A stretch of DNA of 64,000 bases from Pontibacter ramchanderi (GTDB taxonomy: Bacteria; Bacteroidota; Bacteroidia; Cytophagales; Hymenobacteraceae): contig NZ_PJMU01000002.1 of the NCBI RefSeq assembly GCF_002846395.1, positions 992,001 through 1,056,000 on the forward strand, read 5' to 3'. The position numbers and the translations under genes were made by a program. The first letter of the stretch is position 1. Every line of letters starts with the position of its first letter. Below the pieces are notes generated by a model that was given only the letters and a program-made list of their open reading frames with translations, had not been told where the DNA came from and searched no databases. Positions 33,756 through 42,200 of the stretch are shown piece by piece.

Positions 33756-36700
33756 TTATGCTACTACCGCTTCGGTGCGGATATGGATGTTCACCTGGTA
33801 ATCGTCCACCTCCAGGATAGTACCATCTACCACATTGTCAGCCAGATCCAGGCTCAGTGCCTGTGTCTCGGCTTGTATGTAGTTGCGGAAGTTTTCCACA
33901 GCGGCGTTTACCTCAGGTATAGACGCCTGCAGCACGATGTGTATCTTATCCTGCACCTCCAGGTTGCTGTCTTTGCGCAGGTTCTGGATACGGTTCACCA
34001 GTTCGCGGGCGATGCCCTCCTGTTTCAGCTCTTCGGTGATGGTTACGTCCAAGGCCACGGTCAGCTTGCCCTCGCTGGCCACCAACCAACCTGGGATGTC
34101 CTCGGAGGAGATTTCCACGTCCTCTGGCGTTAGCACGGCGGTTTCCTCGTCGCTTATCTGCAGTTCTATACCTCCCTCACGCTCCAGGTGGGCAATGTCG
34201 TCCTGATTCATTTGCTGCACGGCGGCGGCCACCAGCTTCATCTTCGGACCGAATACCTGACCCAGCTTCTTGAAGTTCGGCTTGATCTTCTTCACCAATA
34301 TGCCCGACGTATCGTCGATGTACTCCACGTGCTTGATGTTCACCTCGCTCATGATCAGGTCTTCTACGGCCTGAATCTGCTGGCGCGTCTTGTCGTTCAA
34401 CACAGGTATAAGAATGCGCTGCAGCGGCTGACGCACTTTGATGAAGTGCTTCTTGCGCAGCGAGTGCACCAGCGACGAAATGGTCTGGGCCAGCGCCATG
34501 CGCTCTTCCAAATCCTCATCGATAGCCGTGTGCTCAACCTCTGGGTAGTAAGCCAAATGTACGGACTCTTCCTTATGTTTGCCGCTCACGTTGTTAAGGT
34601 CGCGGTAGAGCTGCTCGGTATAGAACGGCGCGATAGGCGAAGCCAGCTTGGCGATAACTTCCAGACAGGTATAGAGCGTCTGGTAAGCGGCCATCTTGTC
34701 TTCGTTGTACTCGCCTTTCCAGAAGCGCTTGCGGTTCAGACGCACGTACCAGTTGCTCAAGTCGTCCACCACGAAATCCTGGATAGCACGGGCGGCACGG
34801 GTTGGGTCGTAGTCTTCTAGGAAGGTGTCAACGTCCTTAACCAGCGTGTTCAGCTTTGAGATAATCCAGCGGTCGCTTTCGGTTCTGCGCTCCAGCGGCA
34901 CTTCGTCCTCGGCAAAGGTGAAGTTGTCCAGGTTAGCGTATAGCGCGAAGAAAGAGTAGGTATTCTGCAGCGTGCCGAAGAAACGGCGCTGCGTTTCCAC
35001 CACACCCTCCGGGTTGAACTTCAGGTTGTCCCAAGGTGGTGCATTGGCAATCATGTACCAGCGCACAGCGTCCGGGCCGTACTTGCCGATCATCTCAAAG
35101 GGGTCGATGGCGTTGCCAAGGCGCTTACTCATCTTGTTGCCGTTCTTGTCGAGCACCAGACCGTTGGCGATTACGTTCTTGTAGGCTACGCTATCCTCCA
35201 GCATAACCGCCAGAGCATGCAGCGTGAAGAACCAACCACGCGTCTGGTCAACGCCCTCGGCGATGTAGTCGGCAGGGAAGTTCTGACGGAAGATATCTTC
35301 GTTCTCGATTGGGTAGTGCCACTGTGCATAAGGCATGGCACCCGAATCAAACCAAACGTCGATAAGGTCTGTCTCTCTGTACATTGGCTTTCCGGAGTCG
35401 CTCACCAGCACGATGTTGTCCACATACGGACGGTGCAGGTCGTTTATCTCTACAGAAGCCTCCATCAGTCCAGCGTCCACGGCACAGTCTATCTCTTCGC
35501 TCAGTTGCTGGATCGAGCCGATGCAGATTTCCTCCTCTCCGTCTTCGGTTCGCCAGATAGGCAGCGGCGTACCCCAATAGCGTGAGCGCGACAGGTTCCA
35601 GTCCACCAGGTTCTCCAGCCAGTTACCGAAACGACCCGAGCCTGTAGACTCTGGTTTCCAGTTGATGGTCTTGTTCAGCTCAATCAGTCTATCCTTTACG
35701 GCCGTGGTCTTGATGAACCAGCTGTCCAGCGGATAATATAATACGGGCTTGTCCGTACGCCAGCAATGCGGGTAGGTGTGCTCGTATTTCTCTACTTTAA
35801 AGGCTCTGCCCTCCTCTTTGAGTTTAATGGCAATCAGGACGTCGGTTGGCTTGTAGTCAGCGGCTGACTCGTCTTCGCCTGTGTAGTTCTTCACGTACAT
35901 GCCTGCAAAGTCGGTCACCTCTTTCACGAAGCGGCCTTGCTTGTCCACGAGTGGCATCGGCTTGCCATTCTCGTCCTCTACCAATAGCGCAGGTATATCG
36001 TTCTGGGCAGCTACCCTGAAGTCGTCCGAACCAAAGGTTGGGGAGATGTGCACGATACCCGTACCGTCTTCCGTGGTCACGAAATCGCCTACCACCACGC
36101 GGAAAGCGGGTTTATCAGGCTGCACGTATGGCATCAGCTGGTGGTACTCCACGCCTGCCAGATCGCGGCCTTCGAACTCCTCTACTATCTTGTAAGGTAT
36201 CAGCTTGTCGCCCGAGCTATACTCTGTGAGCGGAATGCCGTCGGCTTTCGGGTTAAAGAAGCGGCTCACCAAGTCTTTAGCTAGAATCACCGAAATCGGC
36301 TCGTAGGTATAGGGGTTGTAGGTACGCACTTTCACGTACTTGATGCCTTTGCCCACCGCCAGCGCGGTATTGGCAGGAAGCGTCCAAGGCGTCGTCGTCC
36401 AGGCCAGGAAGAACACTTTCTCCTCCTCGTACTCGAACAGGAACATGTTGCGGGTGATTTTCTTCACCTCGAACTGGGCCACAATGGTCGTGTCCTTCAC
36501 CATCTTGTAGCAACCCGGCTGGTTGAGCTCGTGCGAACTCAAACCCGTGCCTGCGCCCGGCGAGTAGGGCTGGATGGTATAGCCTTTGTATAAAAAGCCT
36601 TTGTCGTACAGGCGCTTCAACAGGGCCCATACTGACTCGATGTACTCGTTCTCAAAGGTGATGTACGGATTGTCCAGGTCCACCCAGTAACCCATCTTCT

Positions 36701-37109
36701 CGGTCAGGTCGTCCCACTGGCTCTTGAAACGCATCACCGTTTCGCGACAGCGCTGGTTGTATTCCTCTACCGTTATCTTCTTGCCAATATCCTCTTTCGT
36801 GATACCCAGCTCCTTTTCTACCTGCAACTCTACGGGCAGACCGTGCGTGTCCCAGCCGCCTTTGCGGTTCACCTGAAAGCCTTTCAGGGTCTTGTAGCGG
36901 CAGAAAATGTCTTTCACGGCGCGGGCCATCACGTGGTGAATGCCTGGCGTACCGTTCGCCGACGGCGGTCCCTCATAAAACACGAAAGGCTTGTGCCCCT
37001 GTCTTGTCGACACTGAGCGCTGGAAGATATTGTGTTCTTTCCAGTAGGCCAGCACGTCTTCGCCTACCTGTGCGTAGTTCAGGTTCTTGTACTCGTTATA
37101 CTTTGCCAT
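33756..37109 (-). CDS. ileS: Isoleucyl-tRNA synthetase
   Basis: IleRS charges tRNA-Ile. The product (1117 residues from the ATG at 37109) has the HIGH-type motif as PGIHH at 55-59 within SANGTPGIHHVMARAVKD, the editing domain, and the KMSKS-type motif NKMSKRLGNAIDP near residue 658. Length and motif form resemble the long, eukaryote-like class, whose members are often less sensitive to mupirocin; that class assignment is inferred. An in-frame GTG three codons upstream is a less likely start. The start is preceded by a long gene-free leader region with a palindrome, described separately. Confidence 0.96.
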   Translation of the reverse strand: MAKYNEYKNLNYAQVGEDVLAYWKEHNIFQRSVSTRQGHKPFVFYEGPPSANGTPGIHHVMARAVKDIFCRYKTLKGFQVNRKGGWDTHGLPVELQVEKELGITKEDIGKKITVEEYNQRCRETVMRFKSQWDDLTEKMGYWVDLDNPYITFENEYIESVWALLKRLYDKGFLYKGYTIQPYSPGAGTGLSSHELNQPGCYKMVKDTTIVAQFEVKKITRNMFLFEYEEEKVFFLAWTTTPWTLPANTALAVGKGIKYVKVRTYNPYTYEPISVILAKDLVSRFFNPKADGIPLTEYSSGDKLIPYKIVEEFEGRDLAGVEYHQLMPYVQPDKPAFRVVVGDFVTTEDGTGIVHISPTFGSDDFRVAAQNDIPALLVEDENGKPMPLVDKQGRFVKEVTDFAGMYVKNYTGEDESAADYKPTDVLIAIKLKEEGRAFKVEKYEHTYPHCWRTDKPVLYYPLDSWFIKTTAVKDRLIELNKTINWKPESTGSGRFGNWLENLVDWNLSRSRYWGTPLPIWRTEDGEEEICIGSIQQLSEEIDCAVDAGLMEASVEINDLHRPYVDNIVLVSDSGKPMYRETDLIDVWFDSGAMPYAQWHYPIENEDIFRQNFPADYIAEGVDQTRGWFFTLHALAVMLEDSVAYKNVIANGLVLDKNGNKMSKRLGNAIDPFEMIGKYGPDAVRWYMIANAPPWDNLKFNPEGVVETQRRFFGTLQNTYSFFALYANLDNFTFAEDEVPLERRTESDRWIISKLNTLVKDVDTFLEDYDPTRAARAIQDFVVDDLSNWYVRLNRKRFWKGEYNEDKMAAYQTLYTCLEVIAKLASPIAPFYTEQLYRDLNNVSGKHKEESVHLAYYPEVEHTAIDEDLEERMALAQTISSLVHSLRKKHFIKVRQPLQRILIPVLNDKTRQQIQAVEDLIMSEVNIKHVEYIDDTSGILVKKIKPNFKKLGQVFGPKMKLVAAAVQQMNQDDIAHLEREGGIELQISDEETAVLTPEDVEISSEDIPGWLVASEGKLTVALDVTITEELKQEGIARELVNRIQNLRKDSNLEVQDKIHIVLQASIPEVNAAVENFRNYIQAETQALSLDLADNVVDGTILEVDDYQVNIHIRTEAVVA

Positions 37110-38005
37110 TTTCAGCACTTAATCTTCTGGTATTTCTTCGTCAAATTTCAAATCAGCTGGCTTGACTCTTCTGCTTATTACAGGTATGAGCACGGCTTGT
37201 TGTTAAAGCCACGGCTGCTATTTGGCAAGTTAGTCAGGTTTGGGCATAATCCATATTGCCTCACTCCTTATTTCTAATTGCCAGCCAAATAGTTTATACC
37301 TACGCTGCGCTTCGGATAGTTAAGGTAAGTAACCAGTTTTGTGTAATGACATCTGCCCGCTTCTGAACGGAAATCAATTGCTAAACAATGCTGCTTACTC
37401 TCTGATACCTCTGCTAAAGCCTCTATTTAAACCCAGTTATTCCAGCTGGAATACAAAGGTAAGTATTTTTAGTTTTTTGCCTCTTTTCCCTTTTGCACTT
37501 ACCGCTCTTCCTTGCTTTCTCTAACGCTCAGTGCTTATCAAGGTAAATCCATTACAAGTTTACTTCTGCTAATACATGTGGAATAGTCGACTGTAATGCG
37601 GGTTTAAATAGCGTTTTGGCACTTTTAATTCAACTTTTATACACCTCTTTCTACGATTTTTTGCTGGATCTAAGCTCCTCGTTGCTTTGTATGACAAGAA
37701 CCTGTTTTGATCAACTCTAATGCTCTTTATCTTGGTTTTGATGGAGACAAACGTAAGAGTTTACCAGAATTATTAAAGAATTGACAGACTCACATAATCT
37801 GTTGAATACTTTCAGTGTAATTCTTTATAATCCTATAATTATCAGTTAGTTGTATAATAATTAGGGCTTTAAATAGGATCAATTTTCCACATCTATCAAG
37901 CTTTAGCTTAACATAACAAAAGCACTTTTCTCCATATAAGGACAAATATGACAGCCGGAAGTTCAATAGTGTACTCATCTGCATTCTAAAGATGCCATAA
38001 ACAAA
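37110..38005. other. Gene-free region before ileS
   Basis: About 900 bases hold no convincing gene. The half nearer glyQS (about 37540-37990) is clearly AT-rich. A 64-codon minus-strand frame at 37790-37984 has low-complexity composition and no family signal. The only structured element noticed is the palindrome and promoter-like element at 37438-37461. Confidence 0.6.
37438..37461 (-). promoter_or_regulatory. Promoter-like element with adjoining 16-base palindrome
   Basis: On the minus strand TACCTTTG (37461-37454) matches the -7 consensus TAnnTTTG. It is followed at once by the perfect palindrome TATTCCAGCTGGAATA (37453-37438), which would cover the start of transcription. The direction suits ileS, with a leader of about 330 bases. 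No TTTG is seen at -33. Confidence 0.4.
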
Positions 38006-38036
38006 AGCAGCCTGCGACTTAAGGCCGCAGGCTGCT
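38006..38036 (-). terminator. Intrinsic terminator of glyQS
   Basis: AGCAGCCTGCG (38006-38016) pairs perfectly with CGCAGGCTGCT (38026-38036). Leftward it is followed by TTTTGTTT. It closes the glycyl-tRNA synthetase gene. Confidence 0.85.
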
Positions 38037-38062
38037 CTATGCTTTTTAGCTATACCTATACC

Positions 38063-39565
38063 TTAGGCTAGCTTCTCGAATATACTCTTAAAGCTTACGG
38101 CATTGTTGATATAGCCATGCAGTTCGCTGATCGGCATACGCACCTGCTCGCGCGAGTCGCGGTCGCGAACCGTCACCGTGTTATCCTCCAGGGTCTGGTG
38201 GTCTACGGCGATACAGAACGGCGTACCGATCAGGTCCTGACGGGTATAGCGCTTGCCGATAGAGTCACGCTCTTCATAAATCATGTTGAAGTCGTAGCGC
38301 AGTGCGTTGAAGATCTCGGTTGCTTTTTCTGGCAGACCGTCTTTCTTCGTCAGCGGCAGGATAGCAGCCTTCACCGGAGCCAAAGCTGGGTGGAACTTCA
38401 GGAACGTACGCGTCTTGGTTTGCTCACCCTCGGTAATCTCTTCTTCAGTATAAGCGCTGCACAGCGTCATCAGGAACAGGCGGTCGGCGCCTACGGATGT
38501 TTCCACCACGTACGGGATATAGTTACCATACGGTTTACCGTCCTCGTTCAGGTCGTTGTCGAAGTACTGCATTTTCTTGCGGCTCAACTCCTGGTGCTGC
38601 GTCAGGTCGAAGTCGGTGCGGGAGTGTATACCTTCCACCTCCTTGAAACCGAACGGGAACTTGAACTCGATGTCCACGGCGGCGTTGGCGTAGTGGGCCA
38701 GCTTCTCGTGGTCGTGGTAACGGAGGCTGTCGGCAGGTATACCGATGGCCTCGTGCCATTTCTTGCGGTTCTCTTTCCAGGTGTTGTACCACTCCATCTC
38801 GGTGCCAGGGCGTACGAAGAACTGCATCTCCATCTGTTCGAACTCGCGCATGCGGAAGATGAACTGACGGGCTACGATCTCGTTACGGAACGCCTTACCG
38901 ATCTGCGCGATACCAAACGGCACTTTCATGCGGCCCGTCTTCTGCACGTTCAGGAAGTTTACGAATATACCCTGAGCCGTTTCAGGGCGCAGGTAAATGG
39001 TGCTTGAGTCTTCGGCTACGGAACCTACCTGCGTCGAGAACATCAGGTTAAACTGACGCACCTCGGTCCAGTTGGCGGTGCCGGAGATCGGGCATTTGAT
39101 GTCTTCACGGATGATGAGCTCACGCACGCCGTCGAGTTCTTCGGCGCCCAGCAGCTTGCCCATCTCCACCAACAGCTCGCTGGCTTTGTCGTAGTGGCCA
39201 TCGGCTTCGTACTGGGCGGCTTTCTCTTCTATCAGCACGTCGGCACGGTAACGCTTCTTCGAGTCCTTGTTGTCGATCATCGGGTCGTTGAAGCTGTCGA
39301 TGTGGCCAGAGGCCTTCCAGGTGAGCGGGTGCATGAAAATGGCGGCGTCTATACCTACCACGTTCTGGTGCAGCTGCGTCATCGACTTCCACCACAGGTT
39401 CTTGAGGTTGTTCTTCAGCTCTACGCCCATCTGGCCGTAATCGTACACGGCTTGCAGACCATCATAGATCTCGCTTGACGGGAACACGAAGCCGTATTCC
39501 TTGGCATGCGAGATAATGTCTTTTAACTGTGCGTTTTCTACAGGGGTTTTCTCTTGTGTCGCCAT
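38063..39565 (-). CDS. glyQS: Glycyl-tRNA synthetase, homodimeric type
   Basis: The 500-residue protein is the single-chain alpha2 (archaeal/eukaryotic-like) class II GlyRS, not the two-gene alpha2-beta2 form. Class II features are visible: SSEIYDGLQAVYDYGQMGVE near residues 30-49, motif 2 region AQIGKAFRNEIVARQFIFRM, MREFEQMEMQFFV, the motif 3 region ETSVGADRLFLMTL and the C-terminal anticodon-binding domain (LPLTKKDGLPEKATEIFNAL). Standing alone with its own terminator, it is a housekeeping gene. Confidence 0.96.
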   Translation of the reverse strand: MATQEKTPVENAQLKDIISHAKEYGFVFPSSEIYDGLQAVYDYGQMGVELKNNLKNLWWKSMTQLHQNVVGIDAAIFMHPLTWKASGHIDSFNDPMIDNKDSKKRYRADVLIEEKAAQYEADGHYDKASELLVEMGKLLGAEELDGVRELIIREDIKCPISGTANWTEVRQFNLMFSTQVGSVAEDSSTIYLRPETAQGIFVNFLNVQKTGRMKVPFGIAQIGKAFRNEIVARQFIFRMREFEQMEMQFFVRPGTEMEWYNTWKENRKKWHEAIGIPADSLRYHDHEKLAHYANAAVDIEFKFPFGFKEVEGIHSRTDFDLTQHQELSRKKMQYFDNDLNEDGKPYGNYIPYVVETSVGADRLFLMTLCSAYTEEEITEGEQTKTRTFLKFHPALAPVKAAILPLTKKDGLPEKATEIFNALRYDFNMIYEERDSIGKRYTRQDLIGTPFCIAVDHQTLEDNTVTVRDRDSREQVRMPISELHGYINNAVSFKSIFEKLA

Positions 39566-39789
39566 GCTGCAAAGATAGAGGATTAACGGGTGATTATGCC
39601 ATACGCTCGTTACAGATTTTCGGGCATGGCGGTACCTGCATCTTTTAATTCTCCATTATTATCTTGTAGAATCAGGAGAATATAGGTTATAAAATTCCGG
39701 CTGTTAACAATTTCTTAACATTGGCGACACTACCTCTCGCCTATTATGTGATAACTTGCGTCGTTTTTTAATCTCACCCAACTTTTGAA

Positions 39790-40926
39790 ATGGCTAAGAA
39801 AAAGAAGGCCCCAAAACACGTTTTACCAGCTCAACCACACAAGTTCACCAAGCGGGTTGGCCTGTTGGACGTGGTCGTACAGAAGGAAAAGAAGTTCCTT
39901 TACTTTATCGCATTCTCCCTGATCATGGCAGGTGCTGTTTATCCTTATCCTTCTATCGCCATGTGGGTGGGCTTTGCCTTTGCGGGCTACTCGGCCATTG
40001 CCAACGACAGTATCCAGACCATCGGTACGTTCATCGGCTCCAACGAGGACAAGAAATGGTACTGGCAGTGGCTCTTTATGGGGCTTATTTTTGTATTCAC
40101 GGTAACCTACAGCTGGGTTGTGTTTGACGGGGACGTATCGTACCAGCGTCTGGCCACGCCCGGCCTCGACAAAGCGCCTACCAACTTCGTCTACCTGCAG
40201 CTGGCAGCCCCCATTATCCTGCTGCTCTTAACCAGGTTCCGTATACCGGTTTCCACCACGTTCATGCTGCTTAGCGTGTTCACGGCTACCTCGGGCACTA
40301 TCCTGAGTATGCTCAACAAAAGTATAGCGGGCTATATAGTCGCCTTTCTCTCTGCCCTGATCATTTACATCACGCTTACAAAGGTTATCAAACGCTTTAT
40401 TAAGGGCGAGGCGCATGCTTTCTGGGTATGGGCGCAATGGATAATCAGTGGTTTCTTGTGGTACATCTGGCTGGCGCAAGACCTGGCCAACATTGCCGTA
40501 TACCTGCCGCGCCAGCTCAATGTGTACGAATTCCTGGCCTTCACGCTCTTTATCTTCCTGGGTCTTGGATTTCTGTTCTTTAAGAAAGGAGACAAGATCC
40601 AGAACATCATCAACGAGAAATCGGAGGTACGCGATGTGCGCAGCGCCACCATCATTGACCTGGTGTATGCCCTGATACTTTATGTTTTCAAGGAAGTGAA
40701 CAACGTGCCGATGAGTACGACCTGGGTGTTCATTGGTTTGCTGGCAGGCCGCGAGTTAGGTATGCGCCTTAGAGCTCAGGACAGCAGCCTGAAGATTGCC
40801 AAGACAATGAACCTGATCGGCAAGGACATCCTGTCTGTGACGATCGGTTTGATCATCTCTATGATCCTTGCAATTGCCATCAACCCGGCTATACAGGAGG
40901 AGATTTACAATTTCTTCTTTAACTAA
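39790..40926 (+). CDS. PiT-like multi-pass membrane transporter
   Basis: The 378-residue protein has about ten membrane helices. Two segments recall the inverted repeats of PiT phosphate transporters: YSAIANDSIQTIGTFIG at about 64-80 (compare GANDxANxxGT) and VPMSTTWVFIGLLAGRELG near 313-331, with IPVSTTFMLLSVFT near 152 (compare PVSTTH). The usual His after STT is missing. It therefore seems a divergent PiT-superfamily member; phosphate as substrate is only inference. A Lys-rich cytosolic start (MAKKKKAPKH) precedes the first helix. It stands alone and ends at a strong terminator. Confidence 0.7.
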   Translation: MAKKKKAPKHVLPAQPHKFTKRVGLLDVVVQKEKKFLYFIAFSLIMAGAVYPYPSIAMWVGFAFAGYSAIANDSIQTIGTFIGSNEDKKWYWQWLFMGLIFVFTVTYSWVVFDGDVSYQRLATPGLDKAPTNFVYLQLAAPIILLLLTRFRIPVSTTFMLLSVFTATSGTILSMLNKSIAGYIVAFLSALIIYITLTKVIKRFIKGEAHAFWVWAQWIISGFLWYIWLAQDLANIAVYLPRQLNVYEFLAFTLFIFLGLGFLFFKKGDKIQNIINEKSEVRDVRSATIIDLVYALILYVFKEVNNVPMSTTWVFIGLLAGRELGMRLRAQDSSLKIAKTMNLIGKDILSVTIGLIISMILAIAINPAIQEEIYNFFFN

Positions 40927-40947
40927 GGTATAGCCCTTTTACTATAA

Positions 40948-40975
40948 AAAAGGACCGGCTTACACCGGTCCTTTT
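40948..40975 (+). terminator. Intrinsic terminator of the PiT-like gene
   Basis: AAAAGGACCGG and CCGGTCCTTTT are perfect arms around a 6-base loop, ending in T-rich sequence. Confidence 0.9.
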
Positions 40976-41086
40976 CTGTTTCCTGCTGCGTACTAACTTT
41001 CCTGAAATGGCTTTTCTATACCTGAAAGCCCAGGTATAAACGACCCACCTTCCGCTATTATACCTGGCTGTTCACAATCGATTGGG

Positions 41087-41123
41087 CAAAAAAAATCCCG
41101 GCTCCTTTTTCAGAAGCCGGGAT
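41087..41123 (-). terminator. Intrinsic terminator of the acidic protein gene
   Basis: ATCCCGGCT (41095-41103) and AGCCGGGAT (41115-41123) are perfect arms. On the minus strand the hairpin is followed by eight T. It closes the gene that ends at 41144. Confidence 0.9.
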
Positions 41124-41143
41124 CTGGTGTGTTTCTATTTGAT

Positions 41144-41602
41144 TTATTTCTCTGGCCAAACGACCTCCAGGTTGTCGTTGATGAACACCCCGAAGTTTAC
41201 AGCGATCAGTTGGTCTTCATCGAAGTACAGGTCGATCATCTCCTTTTCATAAGAAATGCGGGTTTCGCCTGTTTCCATTTCTTCTTCTTCCAGATCCTCG
41301 TAACCGTGGTCAGCGAACAGTCTTTTGAGTTGCTCCTGGCTCATCTCAAAAATACGCTCTTCCCACAATTTCACGTCGCGGTTAGCCGTTTCAATGCAGC
41401 TCAACCGGTAGTCGTCTTCCTTGTCGAAGTAAAGCGAATAGCCCTCTTCCCAGTAGTTCCAGGCCTGGTGCTCAAACTCATCTTCTTCGTCAGACTCCTC
41501 TATCTCTTCAGGTTCGCCCAATAGCGCTTCTACTTCTTCCATTGTAAGGCCAAACTTGATCTTACCAAGCCCTTTGCCTAACCTGATTTCTTTGTTAACC
41601 AT
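41144..41602 (-). CDS. Acidic conserved hypothetical protein
   Basis: The 152-residue soluble protein is strongly acidic, with runs of Glu/Asp around residues 31-43 and 103-110. Its N-terminal motif LGKIKFGLTMEEVEALLGEP recalls small proteins that measure a structural fold, seen in several uncharacterised bacterial families and in some immunity-type proteins. There is no signal peptide or membrane helix. The last segment, DLYFDEDQLIAVNFGVFIND, suggests a beta-rich core. It is followed by its own terminator and lies about 90 bases after the DUF4385 gene in the same direction. I cannot assign a function. Confidence 0.7.
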   Translation of the reverse strand: MVNKEIRLGKGLGKIKFGLTMEEVEALLGEPEEIEESDEEDEFEHQAWNYWEEGYSLYFDKEDDYRLSCIETANRDVKLWEERIFEMSQEQLKRLFADHGYEDLEEEEMETGETRISYEKEMIDLYFDEDQLIAVNFGVFINDNLEVVWPEK

Positions 41603-41693
41603 GTTGCTCTCTAGTTTTATCTTGTATGCAAAGATATGTGATTTACTAAATTAGGTATTAAAAGGTTAAAGGATTATCGATCCTTCGGTAATT

Positions 41694-42200
41694 TTAGACT
41701 TCATATTTTGCCCGGAAGTCAGCCATCATTTCTTTATACGTTTCATTCTCCTTGGCCTGGTCCCATTTCGCCTTAAAGATGCGGGCCGACTCTGCTTTTA
41801 CCGGATCGGGGTCCAGCGGCAGTTGGTCACGGCCATGGGCCCCGCTCTGTCCTTTCTTACCGTCCGGAACCGGGCCCTCATACTTTTGGCCTGTGCGGTG
41901 GTTAGCGTAGCGGCGTGAGCGGGTATAGCCCATTTGCAAAAACTTGCGTGCCATATCGGCGCCCACAAAGTCGTTCTGACGAAGGTAATCAAGAAACAGA
42001 CCGTAGATATGCTCCGACGACTCCCGTGCGATCTCAGGCGTCTTAAAGCGCCAATACGGCAATATCTCCGACTTATAGGGTTCTACCAGTAACACGCCCT
42101 GCTCTCCCTTGCCGACGCGGTATAGCTCAGGGTTCTTCCTAAAATCTGTTTTCTTGAAATCGAGGTCGTAATCAAAAGCCTTCTTTTTCGCTTGTTTCAT
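41694..42200 (-). CDS. DUF4385 protein
   Basis: The start was set at the ATG at 42200, giving 168 residues. It overlaps the antiporter stop by 29 bases, which suggests coupled expression. The sequence matches the DUF4385 pattern: FDYDLDFKKTDFRKNPELYR near the start, GKGEQGVLLVEPYKSEILPY, then the aromatic/basic MGYTRSRRYANHRTGQKY. The small basic soluble protein has no known biochemical function. An upstream ATG at 42266 would lie deeper inside the antiporter gene and is less likely. Confidence 0.85.
   Translation of the reverse strand: MKQAKKKAFDYDLDFKKTDFRKNPELYRVGKGEQGVLLVEPYKSEILPYWRFKTPEIARESSEHIYGLFLDYLRQNDFVGADMARKFLQMGYTRSRRYANHRTGQKYEGPVPDGKKGQSGAHGRDQLPLDPDPVKAESARIFKAKWDQAKENETYKEMMADFRAKYEV

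Noticed and set aside
37790..37984. 64-codon minus-strand frame before glyQS
   Set aside because: It is a low-complexity frame of an AT-rich region with no recognisable domain, start context or neighbour support.
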